NCBI RefSeq assembly: GCF_000286955.2
Contig: NZ_AJYK02000001.1
Location: forward strand, 1-58,655
Direction of reading: 5' to 3'
Source: Vibrio rumoiensis 1S-45
Lineage (GTDB): Bacteria > Pseudomonadota > Gammaproteobacteria > Enterobacterales > Vibrionaceae
Length of the DNA stretch: 58,655 bases
Below are positions 9,701 to 20,300 of the stretch, piece by piece (the stretch's first letter is position 1; each line of letters opens with the position of its first letter). The translations under genes were made by a program, and so were the position numbers. Below the pieces are notes generated by a model that was given only the letters and a program-made list of their open reading frames with translations, was not told the DNA's origin and did not search any database.

Positions 9701-12700
9701 CGACCGTTGATATTGCACCAGCTCGTGGCGATAACAAAAATGGTGAAAAGTACGGGTATGTGATTTACCACATTACCGGCATTGTTAAACAAGACTACAG
9801 TCCGACGGAAGTCTCTAACACCGCGACGGTATATGATCCGCAAAGCGATACGGAACATAAATCTTCAGCAGAAGTAGCGAAAGATGGCGCGATTGAAAAG
9901 CTGAATGTGTCTATCGTGAAGTCATCAAACACTCATTATGTGCCGGGTGAAGATCATGTTTATACCATTTACTTAAAAAATAATGGCGATAAAGACGCAA
10001 ATAACCTGACGTTCTCCGATCCTATCGAAGAAATCAAAGATACTTTAGCCAATAAGAAAGATGGCCACTTTACGGATTTTGAAGACCAAAGTCCGTTTGA
10101 AAGCTGGTCGGTTGATTATGATGATGGCAATGGTTTTGGCTCTTACAGCCAAGATCCTATCACGACTCGTTTAAGCCTTGCCGCCGATGATGGTACCGAT
10201 GGTTCTGGAGCGGATGAACGCCAAATCACAATTCGCGCTAAAGTGCTTGATAGTGCCATCAGCAAAATCACCAATGATGCTTATATTATAAAAAATAAAG
10301 GTGAAGCGACCGAAGATACACGCATGGCACGTGATGAATCGATTCGCGCCGATTCTCATGGCTATATTGCGCATGAAGTGAATGAAAACAACTACTCTCC
10401 GGGCGACACTTTGGTGTACACGGTAACCGTGACGTCAAAGACAGGCTATTACAATAATGTAGCAATTAATGAAGCGATTAATGACTTACAAGTTGAATTG
10501 CTAGACGGCTCAACCGGTAATCCATTTTATAACGTAAAAACGGGTAAAAACGAGTTTACGGTCCAGTCACAAGCCACGGATACGCATGATGGCGGTACGA
10601 CCGATGGTAAACAAGATGGTACTGTCGCAGGCAATAAAGATATTAATACTACGGTAGATGTTGGTCCGGGCGATAAAGTCGTCTTTACCATCACCGGTCA
10701 AGTCCGCCCTGATGCGACAGGTACGATCAACTTTAACGACATCGATAATATTAATGATGATAACCATAACGTTATCGTTCAGCCTTACCCATATCAATTA
10801 ACCTTTGATAAAACGACAAAACAAGTCAATTACTCCCCTGGTGGCGTTTTAACCTACTACTTAACCATTCAAAATATCGGTAAAGGTAACGCTCGCGATA
10901 TTCCAGTTTTGGATGAAATTAGTAAGATCATGGTCGATACCACAACCGGTGGAAATGTGGCTGCATTTACACCGGATTGGACGATCACCACTCAAACTGA
11001 GGGTGATAATGTCGATTATGTTAATGCCGGTGACTACAGCAATGGTGAAGATCTTAACACCACGGTTGATCTGCCGATGGGAAGTACGCTGACTTATACC
11101 GTAAAAGCGACGGTTGTGGATGAAGCGAATGGCGAAATTGTGAATGCGTTAAAAGTGGATGGGGATACGGTTAGTACTAAAACCAAACCTGATGCTCAGC
11201 GTTATAACTTCACCAAAGAAATTACACACATGTACGAAAAAGGGGTGAATGATAATACTCCAGGAAATGAGCTTTCGAATAAAACTCGCTATATGCCGGG
11301 CGGCTGGATTGAATACACGGTTCGTGCGGAAAACTTAAATGATGTCAATATTGCTGATATATCCATTGAGGATGATATTGCCGACATCACGACCGATTAC
11401 TTTAACGGTAAAACTGGGCCTGCTTTCGATCATTGGCAAATAACCGCAACCTCAGACAGTTCACCTATTTCGGATGCAGGTACGGTTGCTGATAACCAAA
11501 ACATCAAGACCAACTTTACCCTTGCGGCAAATTCTATCGCCCCTGAAGGCACTTCTTATGTGCAATATGTGATCAAAGCGCATGTGGATGAGAAGGCTGT
11601 TGGTTCGATCTTGAACGTGGCGAGTTTTGAAAATGGTACTTTTGAAGCGAAAGCAGACGTTGCCAATATGATTTCACCGAGTGTGACGTTTGATAAAAAA
11701 GCGTACACACCGGGCGTATCATTAAATGATGATGGCACGGTCAGCACGACGACAGCTAAAACCACGTACTCTCAAAACAGCTCGGATGAAGATAACCAAG
11801 TTGATTATGTGATTAGCCTAAAAAATACCTCTAATGGGACAGAATACGGCAAACACTTGACAGATCAGGTGTCTTCTATTTTGGCGAAAATTGCTGAAGA
11901 TGCGAATACCGATGGCAGCGATCCAACCGACACGCCATTCAAAGCCGCGCCAGTGATTACCATGAAAGCGTCACAAGATAATGACGGTGCTGGCACCACC
12001 ATTACGCTGCCAAACAGCTTTAGTGGTACGGATATTGACAGTGATGTTTCTATTGCTCCGCAGGGTTGGATTAACTTCTTAGTGAAAGGCAATATTGCCG
12101 ACAACACACTAGGCAGCTTTACGAACACCGCGACTTACAACGGCAGTAATAAATCGGCGGCACTGAATCCATTAACCAAGAATGTCACGGTTGAGAAAAC
12201 GATCACGTCGATTGGCGGAAACTCTTACAGCAATGGTGATCCTTATTTACCGGGTCAGGAAGTGGAATACAAAGTTGTTGTGCACAATGACAGTGATGGT
12301 TGGGCTAACGATGTTAACTTAGTTGATGATCTTTCTGCGGTACAAGTTGAAGTCATTGGGGGAGGTCGTCAAAGCGCCTTTAGCCACACTGAAATTACCA
12401 ATACGACAGGCTCGCCACTTGCTGGTGAAACTTACGTGCCGGGTTATACCGCGACCGATAGCGACTTAAATATGCAAGTTGATATCGCGCCTCAAGATAC
12501 CTTGACCTTCACGATCAAAGGCACCATTCGTGATGATGCCTTAGGGGTGATTGACGCGAATACCTTTAAAGCGGACGAGACTTCAAGTTCTACTCCAACG
12601 ATTCCACCGACAGCGGCTCAAGTGAGCGGGTCTAAGACGTTGTTTTCTACTTCTGCCGATCCAGGCTGTACGGATTCAACAGGCTGTAAATATGAGTTAT

Positions 12701-15700
12701 TAGGGCAAGTTGAATATGACGTCACGGTAAAGAATGCTGCAGGCGCTGGTACCGCAAACGACATCAAAGTAATTGATGCGATTAATAATATCAAAACCAG
12801 TGGTGGGCAAACCGCGTTTAATCATTACAGCGTTGAAGTGTTTAAAGCACCAACGAACAGCAGTGATTACTCAATTTCTGGTAATTACGATGGCAATGTT
12901 TCTTTAAATGCCACTGTGGATTTAAAAGCCGGTGAAGAGATTGTGTTTCATGTTAAGGGTTCGGTTGCGCCTAATGCGCAAGGTACCATTAGTAATACAG
13001 CAAGCGTAGACAATAAAGATGTGAATGACACAATTGTATTAGAAGGTGAATACACCGCAATCGTCGCACAAAAATCGACACCAGATCCGACTTATGTTCC
13101 TGGCGGTGATGTAACGTATCATCTTGATTTTGCCAATGTCGGTAAAACGGATGTCAATATCAATATTGATGATGCGATTTCAAGTTTTAAAGTAAAAACG
13201 GCCGATGGTACAGATCAACAAGCTCTAGACAGTTGGACCATTTCAGCGGAAGTGGTCCAAGATGCCAACTCGGCTGTGACGAATATCGATGCCTTAAATG
13301 GCTTAAATAATCAAGATATTAACAATGCGGTGATTACTTTAGCTTCGAGAGAAGCGAACCCAGAAGGGAACGCAGCTACTGTCGTTAGAGTAACCATTAC
13401 CGGTAAAGTCAGAAATGATGCGATTGGTAAATTCACCAATGATATGACCTACAGTTTTATGAAAAGCGATGGCAGCACCGCCACTAGAACGGCGAAGTTA
13501 GCACAAGGCTATATCACGCCAAAACCGGGCAAGCTAACCGTGACCAAAACTGCCACTCGTGATCCGGCTGAATATTCTATTGTGGATGGCGATCCTGATA
13601 ACACCATAAACTTTGATGTTGAAGTAACCAACAGCCCTGATGGTGGCTACGCGGTGAACACCAATATTAAAGATGCAGTAGACAGCATCAAAACGGATCT
13701 CGCGAACCAAGCAAAACCGGGTTCGGCTATTGATGGGAAATGGACGGTGAGCACACCAACCTTGGGGGCCAATACCAAACAAGTGGGCACACCAATTGAT
13801 GACACCACTGGCTTTGCAGGTATCTACAACATTCACCCTGGTGAAAGTGTAAAAGTGAGCTTTAGCGGCAAAGTGGTTCCTCTGGCAGTTGGTGATATTA
13901 CCAACACGGTCGCGGTAAGCTCCGAGTCGGCAGACTTAGATCCAGCATCGGTGCTGCAAGCGACTTATATGCCTAAAACAGCCAATATTGGTATAACGAA
14001 AACGGTTGATAAACCTCAATACAGCATTGGTAGCGATGGCGAAGTGCTGACTTACACCGTTACGGTTCAAAATACCGGCGGTGGCTGGGCGAAAGATGTG
14101 GCAATTACCGATCCGGTCTCAACGATTGAGACGGATGTGTCCGGTGATACGCAAGGTCCAGCGTTTGATAGCTCAAGCTTTGTGGTCAGTGCGATCCCGA
14201 GCAAAGTAACTGGTCAGAGTGCTGTTTTAACAAAAGTACCCGCGGTAGAAAATCAAGACTTAGACATGACGTTGGATTTAGCGCCGAATGAACAAGTAGT
14301 GGTGACCTTCCAAGCGAAGTTAAACAACAACGATGTTGGCACCGTGACCAATGAAGCGAGCGTAACGTATAACGGTGACACTCAAACAAAAACAGCAATG
14401 TCTGTGCCAAGTGCTGCAACGGTAAAAATTACCAAAGCGGCAGTGAATGCGTTAGGTAATAAAATTGACGACCCAACGTATGAGCCTGATCAGTATATTC
14501 ACTTCCAATTAAAAGTGGAGAACACCTCAGAGAGCTTTGCGAATAACGTTCGCCTACAAGATGCGATTGGCGAGATCATGGTGGACAACAACTTAGGGAA
14601 CTCTGAAAAAGCATTTGCTTCTTGGGTCACTAAAGTAACTCAAACGGATAATCGCAGTACAGCGACCGATTTCACGGGTGGCTCAAATGAAGATCTTGAT
14701 GCGACGTTTGATTTAGCGCCAGAGTCATCCGCTACCTTTACTATTACGGCAAAAGTGCAGCCTAATGCTGTTAGCGATATTGAAAACACGGCGACTTTAA
14801 CGCCAGAAGGTAGTCCAACACTGAAGTCGGAAACCATAGTGGTGAAGCCTGAAGCGTCCACTTATGTCGCGCATAAAGTTTCGGAAGAACTTCGCTACGA
14901 GCCGGATCAATCATTGGGATTCCTCGTTACAGTAACTAATAATTCGAAAGCGATTATCAACGACATGATCGTGACCGATGACATGAATTCGATTCAAACC
15001 GATTATGTTGATGGTACGCGTGGTACGGCGTTTAAACCGAGAACCACCAGCTTTACGGTTAAGTCCCAACCTGATTTCGCGCAAGTAATTCAAAAAAGTG
15101 ACACCGAATATCAAGTCGATATTCCACCGGGTAAGTCTGTAGTGTTTGAAGCTCGTGGAGACGTGAATGGTGAAGCCGTGGGCGAAATCATCAATACCGC
15201 TTATGTCACCAATAATGGTGAAACAAAACCTTACTCAAGTAACGTGGTAAACAGTGCGCCTTCAATTATTGATGCTGAACTGACCACCGATGCCAAAAAT
15301 TACGTACCGGGTGAGCCTGTTGTGTATCACTACATCGTGAAAAACAGTGGCAGCGGCCTAGTGAAAAATGTCTATGTGGAAGCGTCCATTGCTCAATCAC
15401 TTGGTGAGCTTATTGATGGCACGGAATCACCTTCTTTCACTCATTGGGATATCACTGCGAAAGCACACGGAAGATATACCACAACCGGAACGGTTGAAAA
15501 TGACAAAGACATCTTTACTTCCGTGGATATCGATCAAGGTGGGTATGTTGATTACACCATTACTGCCACAACCAATGAAGATTTAACCAGTAACATTGAT
15601 TTATTGGGCTATTACATTGATGTGACTGACGGTTTATCGAAGTCGGTAAGCAGTAAGGCCAAAACCTTGACGAGTAGTGCCAGTTCGTACGATTCCGCCC

Positions 15701-17361
15701 AAAAAGCCATTGATGGACAAGTGGGGGAAGTGAGCGTACTTCAACTGCCGCCTGTTGAGCCTGAATTGAAGGTAACGAAAACATCGGATAAATCAAATTA
15801 CGAAAGTGAAGATGACACGGTGACTTACACCTTGACGGCAGAAAACCCAAGCCTGGCTAATGCGTCGAATGTGGATTTAACCGATGCCATTAGTGAATTG
15901 GTTGCTTCAAGCGGCAACCCAGTATTCACTAGCTGGGATATACGCGGAACCGAGTACGACGAGCAAGGCAATATCATCGATAACTCGGTTTTCAATGATA
16001 CCGATAAAGACTTAGATGTTGTTGTGAACTTAAAGAGCCAAAGCCGAAATCGATTTGAATTTACGATTGTTGGCACATTAAACAAAGGCTTGAATGATGA
16101 CATTACCAACACCTTTGTGGCGACTTTGGAAACCGGTACGAAGTTCACGGCAGATAATACCGTTCATATTGAGCGTATTCCTGACAATACCGGTGAACTT
16201 ACCGTAACCAAAACGGCGTTTAAAGACGAAGCGCAAGTTGGTGATGTGGTTGAATACGAAGTGACAGTCTCGAACGACACGGAAGCCGATTTTGGACCAG
16301 TTGTTGTACAAGACCGCATGCCAGGTGGCTTCCAGTACGTTGAAGAATCATCAGAAATCACCTTACCGGGTGCGGATGGTGAATTTGATACCACTGATGA
16401 CATCACCATGACAGCAGAACCTACGGCAACGCGTGTCTTGCAATACCCTGGCATTGATTTGTTGTCGGGTGACAGTGTTCGTATCCGCTACTTGTTGCGC
16501 GTGAATATTGGCGCAACATTTGGTGACTACGTGAACACTGCTTTTGCCACGGTAAACAACCAGCTGAAATCAAATTTAGCCAGTGCCACTGTGAAAGTAA
16601 CACCAGATAAACTTTTTGATACAGCTTCGATCATCGGGAAAGTTTTCCAAGATGATAATGGCGATGGTTATCAAGCGGACGCGACAGCAGATGATATTGA
16701 AGTAAAAGCCGATATATCGAAATCGGACTACATTGCTCATTCAACTATTTTGATGTTAAAGGATAACGAGAAAAGTGTGGCTGATAAGAGTGGTACAGCG
16801 CCGATCAATCATGGCGTGACAATCGATTCGTTAATGGGTATTTCGCGTAACCGCACTCTGCCTCATGGCAACAAAGCGGTACTTGAGTTTAAAACAAAAA
16901 CCAAGACACCGTTTGATCTGCATGTTGTATCGGATAACGGAACCAACATTACCTTAACGGCAGATGGCAAAGTCATCAGCAAAGATTCTGGTGATAAAGA
17001 AGAAGGCCTTTCATCTGAAAACCTTGATGTGACCCGTAAGTTGTTCCGCTCTGGCGATCACTATGTTTGGGAAATTACCATCGAAAACAAAGGTTTTTAT
17101 GAAGAAGGTATTCCAGGTGTTCGTTTAATTACCGTAGAAGGTATTGTGATTGAAACCGATCAATATGGCCGTTATCACGTTCCCGACCAATGGGTTGTGG
17201 ATAAGAAAGGCAAAAACTTCTTAGTCAAATTAGATACAGACTCTCTGCCAACTGGCATGAAAGTGATTAGTGAGAACCCGAAGGTGTTAAGAATCTCTCC
17301 TAACGCGTTAGCTAAGTTTAACTTTAGCGTTCAAAACGCAGATCAAAAAGGAGGGAAGTAA
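6709..17361 (+). CDS. Giant exported DUF11-type tandem-repeat protein
   Basis: A 3550-residue protein with a Sec signal peptide (residues 1-28, ending SAHA before Glu). The bulk is a tandem array of at least 22 diverged immunoglobulin-like modules of roughly 150 residues. Each opens with a Y-x-P-G-E-x-V-x-Y-T-I-T-x-x-N pattern and closes with a G-x-I-x-N-T-A pattern, as in DUF11/'conserved repeat domain' proteins. Near residue 3315 is a Ca-loop-like DDNGDG, and the last 200 residues include GVRLITVEGIVIETDQYG and a final ENPKVLRISP segment. No RTX repeats, LPXTG or barrel are seen. It should span or coat the envelope as a long fibre or adhesin. The start codon has only a weak ribosome site. 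It is one base from the next gene, so the partners are probably co-translated. Confidence 0.8.
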   Translation: MAILQLNKRIYYVLCSLFLAVFSLSAHAELSVQLKSVSDSTYYEAGEPISYELTIRNTDQNNAVDDFTVNATVADQGSLNDVGSSSKQNFRSKPGTIDISSSGFTATNAHLSANGYITYTLDATVGDDVVNPIAVNVGLKDSAGNSLPVTSDSTTSVTLTPAPYVYSVSVTAAPQQYTVSKNVAYNVTVKNDGDYAIKGLKVDAPFASLKVADTTGQKVTPFSAVNISASGSASGTNAGTFDTTGDLKASGVTIAVGDSVTYQVNATVANNIVGDITTAAVAVIPARNQTQQASLTVPPATPAITLTNVLNKSGNYLVGDTFSYSVQVSNTGGSIAHDYQVQLPISKMQSLLANDMQKAEDSTDLSGTPYITWTNHVENIGADSTSELSDNDTQNVDLDDKVSIYPNQSIEYTITVNVSPVSIDTIPAITATVLDNNAQSVKTANANTLTSEKVLNTDSSNISRTKVVNDDEYVPGEEVKYTITAENSNNKYFANNIQVLDSMSCIQTEQSDGTTGNAFSEWKLDVKSKTGEGTDAGAFAYGTWTKGDINVVPDLSPSGKVVYTLTAKVAKTSVGTILDNGANCGDNVSEGGTGIDMPAANIYAKKEVSSHYYSAGHGLSYNITVTNSGDGFALDIPVVDELSKVTTTNVYGKQVPAYYAWTITAKAYNEDGSLNRAADTGIPVSINSPTDLNVKADLPPHSYIVYSIDTTTYPTANAEIRNQVVVDDTVYADSGSIPYSYNVGITKKVNGSDWSNYSRGDSQVAYTITVTNPTGNGFASNVKIDDEISKIQGELLGSTGTNAAALKSWKIESTVKAIDTKDIFLKIFADPGEYPTGFDGSGTRTAGDIHIGSNGNKAAQIPAGVEIVYTITADIDRTSNSYADSPIVWGQFSNTATVSADQSSYSSGFSHSSTVTTNPKVPKLVIIKTADEPNFVPGEKLTFNVEVRNIGDGYANNAHVTDAIGALNFFDSWSITAEKDGLGGTTTGSFANNQDIDTTVDIAPARGDNKNGEKYGYVIYHITGIVKQDYSPTEVSNTATVYDPQSDTEHKSSAEVAKDGAIEKLNVSIVKSSNTHYVPGEDHVYTIYLKNNGDKDANNLTFSDPIEEIKDTLANKKDGHFTDFEDQSPFESWSVDYDDGNGFGSYSQDPITTRLSLAADDGTDGSGADERQITIRAKVLDSAISKITNDAYIIKNKGEATEDTRMARDESIRADSHGYIAHEVNENNYSPGDTLVYTVTVTSKTGYYNNVAINEAINDLQVELLDGSTGNPFYNVKTGKNEFTVQSQATDTHDGGTTDGKQDGTVAGNKDINTTVDVGPGDKVVFTITGQVRPDATGTINFNDIDNINDDNHNVIVQPYPYQLTFDKTTKQVNYSPGGVLTYYLTIQNIGKGNARDIPVLDEISKIMVDTTTGGNVAAFTPDWTITTQTEGDNVDYVNAGDYSNGEDLNTTVDLPMGSTLTYTVKATVVDEANGEIVNALKVDGDTVSTKTKPDAQRYNFTKEITHMYEKGVNDNTPGNELSNKTRYMPGGWIEYTVRAENLNDVNIADISIEDDIADITTDYFNGKTGPAFDHWQITATSDSSPISDAGTVADNQNIKTNFTLAANSIAPEGTSYVQYVIKAHVDEKAVGSILNVASFENGTFEAKADVANMISPSVTFDKKAYTPGVSLNDDGTVSTTTAKTTYSQNSSDEDNQVDYVISLKNTSNGTEYGKHLTDQVSSILAKIAEDANTDGSDPTDTPFKAAPVITMKASQDNDGAGTTITLPNSFSGTDIDSDVSIAPQGWINFLVKGNIADNTLGSFTNTATYNGSNKSAALNPLTKNVTVEKTITSIGGNSYSNGDPYLPGQEVEYKVVVHNDSDGWANDVNLVDDLSAVQVEVIGGGRQSAFSHTEITNTTGSPLAGETYVPGYTATDSDLNMQVDIAPQDTLTFTIKGTIRDDALGVIDANTFKADETSSSTPTIPPTAAQVSGSKTLFSTSADPGCTDSTGCKYELLGQVEYDVTVKNAAGAGTANDIKVIDAINNIKTSGGQTAFNHYSVEVFKAPTNSSDYSISGNYDGNVSLNATVDLKAGEEIVFHVKGSVAPNAQGTISNTASVDNKDVNDTIVLEGEYTAIVAQKSTPDPTYVPGGDVTYHLDFANVGKTDVNINIDDAISSFKVKTADGTDQQALDSWTISAEVVQDANSAVTNIDALNGLNNQDINNAVITLASREANPEGNAATVVRVTITGKVRNDAIGKFTNDMTYSFMKSDGSTATRTAKLAQGYITPKPGKLTVTKTATRDPAEYSIVDGDPDNTINFDVEVTNSPDGGYAVNTNIKDAVDSIKTDLANQAKPGSAIDGKWTVSTPTLGANTKQVGTPIDDTTGFAGIYNIHPGESVKVSFSGKVVPLAVGDITNTVAVSSESADLDPASVLQATYMPKTANIGITKTVDKPQYSIGSDGEVLTYTVTVQNTGGGWAKDVAITDPVSTIETDVSGDTQGPAFDSSSFVVSAIPSKVTGQSAVLTKVPAVENQDLDMTLDLAPNEQVVVTFQAKLNNNDVGTVTNEASVTYNGDTQTKTAMSVPSAATVKITKAAVNALGNKIDDPTYEPDQYIHFQLKVENTSESFANNVRLQDAIGEIMVDNNLGNSEKAFASWVTKVTQTDNRSTATDFTGGSNEDLDATFDLAPESSATFTITAKVQPNAVSDIENTATLTPEGSPTLKSETIVVKPEASTYVAHKVSEELRYEPDQSLGFLVTVTNNSKAIINDMIVTDDMNSIQTDYVDGTRGTAFKPRTTSFTVKSQPDFAQVIQKSDTEYQVDIPPGKSVVFEARGDVNGEAVGEIINTAYVTNNGETKPYSSNVVNSAPSIIDAELTTDAKNYVPGEPVVYHYIVKNSGSGLVKNVYVEASIAQSLGELIDGTESPSFTHWDITAKAHGRYTTTGTVENDKDIFTSVDIDQGGYVDYTITATTNEDLTSNIDLLGYYIDVTDGLSKSVSSKAKTLTSSASSYDSAQKAIDGQVGEVSVLQLPPVEPELKVTKTSDKSNYESEDDTVTYTLTAENPSLANASNVDLTDAISELVASSGNPVFTSWDIRGTEYDEQGNIIDNSVFNDTDKDLDVVVNLKSQSRNRFEFTIVGTLNKGLNDDITNTFVATLETGTKFTADNTVHIERIPDNTGELTVTKTAFKDEAQVGDVVEYEVTVSNDTEADFGPVVVQDRMPGGFQYVEESSEITLPGADGEFDTTDDITMTAEPTATRVLQYPGIDLLSGDSVRIRYLLRVNIGATFGDYVNTAFATVNNQLKSNLASATVKVTPDKLFDTASIIGKVFQDDNGDGYQADATADDIEVKADISKSDYIAHSTILMLKDNEKSVADKSGTAPINHGVTIDSLMGISRNRTLPHGNKAVLEFKTKTKTPFDLHVVSDNGTNITLTADGKVISKDSGDKEEGLSSENLDVTRKLFRSGDHYVWEITIENKGFYEEGIPGVRLITVEGIVIETDQYGRYHVPDQWVVDKKGKNFLVKLDTDSLPTGMKVISENPKVLRISPNALAKFNFSVQNADQKGGK

Positions 17362-17362
17362 C

Positions 17363-20300
17363 ATGTCTTTAATGAAACTTCGTCTCCAAATGAATAAAAA
17401 TACGCAGCATAGCTTGTTCCCACGACGCACGTTATTGTCGTTACTGGTGGCGGCCTCCTTCACAGTATCGGCGGACGATAGAGTCGATACTGACGAGCGA
17501 GAAGAATTGGAATCGACCTCGACCAATATTCAGGTGGATGCTCATGGTCAGCAAGATAATTCTCGTATCTATTTAAAAGAAGGCGCAATTTGGGCTGCTC
17601 GTGATATTACGCGCTTTGATCCAGTATTGAATGTGGATGTTGCTGATGAAGCAGAAGTACAAGATGACGCCTTGTTAGACAGCGTTCGATTCACCGTTGC
17701 AACTAATTTCAGTTACTACGTGAATAACTGGCAGCTTGAGATTTATCAATCGGAAGATAATCATTTAACCAAGCCGTTAGCGATAGTAAAGGGTGACAAA
17801 CTCAGCAACAGTACCGACATTGAATGGAATGGGAAAACCGATTCAAATTACGTATTTGTTTCGGGTCGTCAGCTGATTTATCGCCTTAAAGCTTGGGATA
17901 AAGACGGCAATATGGATGTCACGAACATTGGTGCCATTGATCTTGTTCGTCCAAACAAACAAGTCGATATAGATAAGAATGAAAGTGAAGATCGTACATA
18001 CGGCCGAGCAAAATTGATGCGTCACAACATTCCAACCTATGCCGGTATTGCTAAATTTATGGGCACAGGCTTATACGATGTGGATTCAGTGACCATTGGT
18101 GAAGATGAATTCGATGTTGAAAATGGCGAATTATATGCGGAACAATTCTTGCCAGCGGATGCTTATCTATTCCCTGCAACCGTGAAATTTGAAGACGGCA
18201 CAGAACGCAAATACAGCTTGTATGTGCGCATTCCAGATACTTACTGGTCGCAAACAGGTATGGCTGATATGTATGTTGGTCGTAACTTTGTAAAAGGTAA
18301 TACCGATGCATTATCTGTGGATGAACAATACCAAGGCGATGTGTATAACCGTGGTCGTTTAGCCTATTTTGGTCAGGGTAAATTTGGTGACAAGCTGCGA
18401 ATTACCGCTCAAGTGGACACCAAAGACAGTGCCATTAAAGATATGTTCGATCATCCCTTTGCTTCAGATTCCGATTCTATCTTCGATTTAGTCGAAGGGG
18501 ATGATGAAATGTATTACGGCACTTATGGTGATGGTGCAAACATTACCAAAGTCGCTAACACACAAGGTAAAGTTTACCTTGATGTTCAATACGATAAATC
18601 ACAGTTGTTATGGGGTAACTACAACACTGGGATCACCGGGACGGAAAACTCAGATTACAACCGTAGCTTGTATGGTTTAAAAGGTGATTACCGTACCCGC
18701 AGCACGACTTCTTATGGTGAAGACCGATTAAATATTGTTGGATTCGCAGCAGAAGCAGGCACGTTGTATTCCCATGATGAGTTCCTAGGTACGGGTGGCT
18801 CATTGTACTTCTTGCGTCATGGTGAAGTATCACCGGGTAGTGACAAAGTTTCGATTAAAGTTATTGATACCACCAGTAACTTAACCAAGCAGGAAATTAC
18901 CTTAGAATCAGGCCGTGACTATGAGATCGATGAATACCAAGGTCGAATTATTTTAAAGAGACCGTTAACCGATATCGTCGCAAGTAACGCCAGTGAAGTC
19001 ATTGAAAACTCCCCAGGTGGCAGTTTAGAAAATTACCTATCGGTCGATTATGAATATATCCCTCAAGGTTCAGAAGCCATTGGTGATGGTTCTTATGGCC
19101 TTCGTACGAAAGGTTGGCTTAACGACTACGTTGGCGTTGGGGCCACTTATGTAAAAGAAAACCGTGATAACCAAGATTACGATGTGACCTCTGGCGATAT
19201 CACTTTACGTGCCACTGAAGGTACGTATTTAAAAGCAGAATTTAGTACCAGTGATGGTCAGCAAGCCAACAGTAACTTTGTTTCGGTGGATGGTGGTTTA
19301 ACCTTCACCGAGATCAGTTCTGCCGATGAGCGCCGCCAAGGGGACTCTTTACAAATTAAAGGTTCGGCAAGCCTATATGATATTGCACCAAGCATGTTTG
19401 GCGCCGTGGGTAATGATATTAGCGCTTGGTATAGCACCAAAGATGCGGGCTATTCATCGGCGACTCAATTTGACGATCTTGAACAAGAGAATTACGGCAG
19501 TAAGTTAAGCCTACAATTCAATGATTGGTTAAGTTTTGCTACGCGTTTCTCTTCTTCTGAAGAATCTGAAACGGACGGTACGTTAGTGACCGACACCGAT
19601 GAAATTGATGTCGAAACAGAAGTGATGGTGACTGAGCATATTGCCGTCACACTAGCGGGTAAACAGATTTCAGAATTAAACAATAGCGATAGTGGAGATC
19701 AAGGTGACGGTACTTTAGTCGGCGGTAAAGTTGAATACATCGTTGATGAAGACACTAACGTTTATGTGAAAGGCCAAAAAACCGTAAAAGCAGAAAATGG
19801 CTATGATGATAATGACAGCGTGTCTGTCGGTGCAGAAGTCCTATTATTTGAAGATTTGACCGTAGGCGGAGAATACACCACAGGTGATCGAGGCGATGCC
19901 GCGCTTGCTTCGGTGAATTACGACATTAGTTCTGATTACAATACGTATTTGACTTACGAGATGGACGACTATGAAGACCAAAATACCTTCACGGTTGGCC
20001 AAAAAGTTAACATCACATCTTCGGTAGATTTCTATCAAGAAAACCAGTTTGTTGATGAGAATAACGGCAAAGGTCAAATCGATTCGTTTGGCTTTGATTT
20101 TGATATGACGGATGATATTGAAGCTGGGATCAGCTATCAGCAAGGTGATATTGATTACCGAGATGAACCGAGTGTTGAACGTAAAGCCGCCAGTGTTTAT
20201 TCAAAGTTTGATTTTGATAAATTCTATTTAAGTAACAAAGTTGAATACCGTGTGGATGTCAGTGATACCCGAGTGGTTCAGTGGGTAACGACGAACCGAT

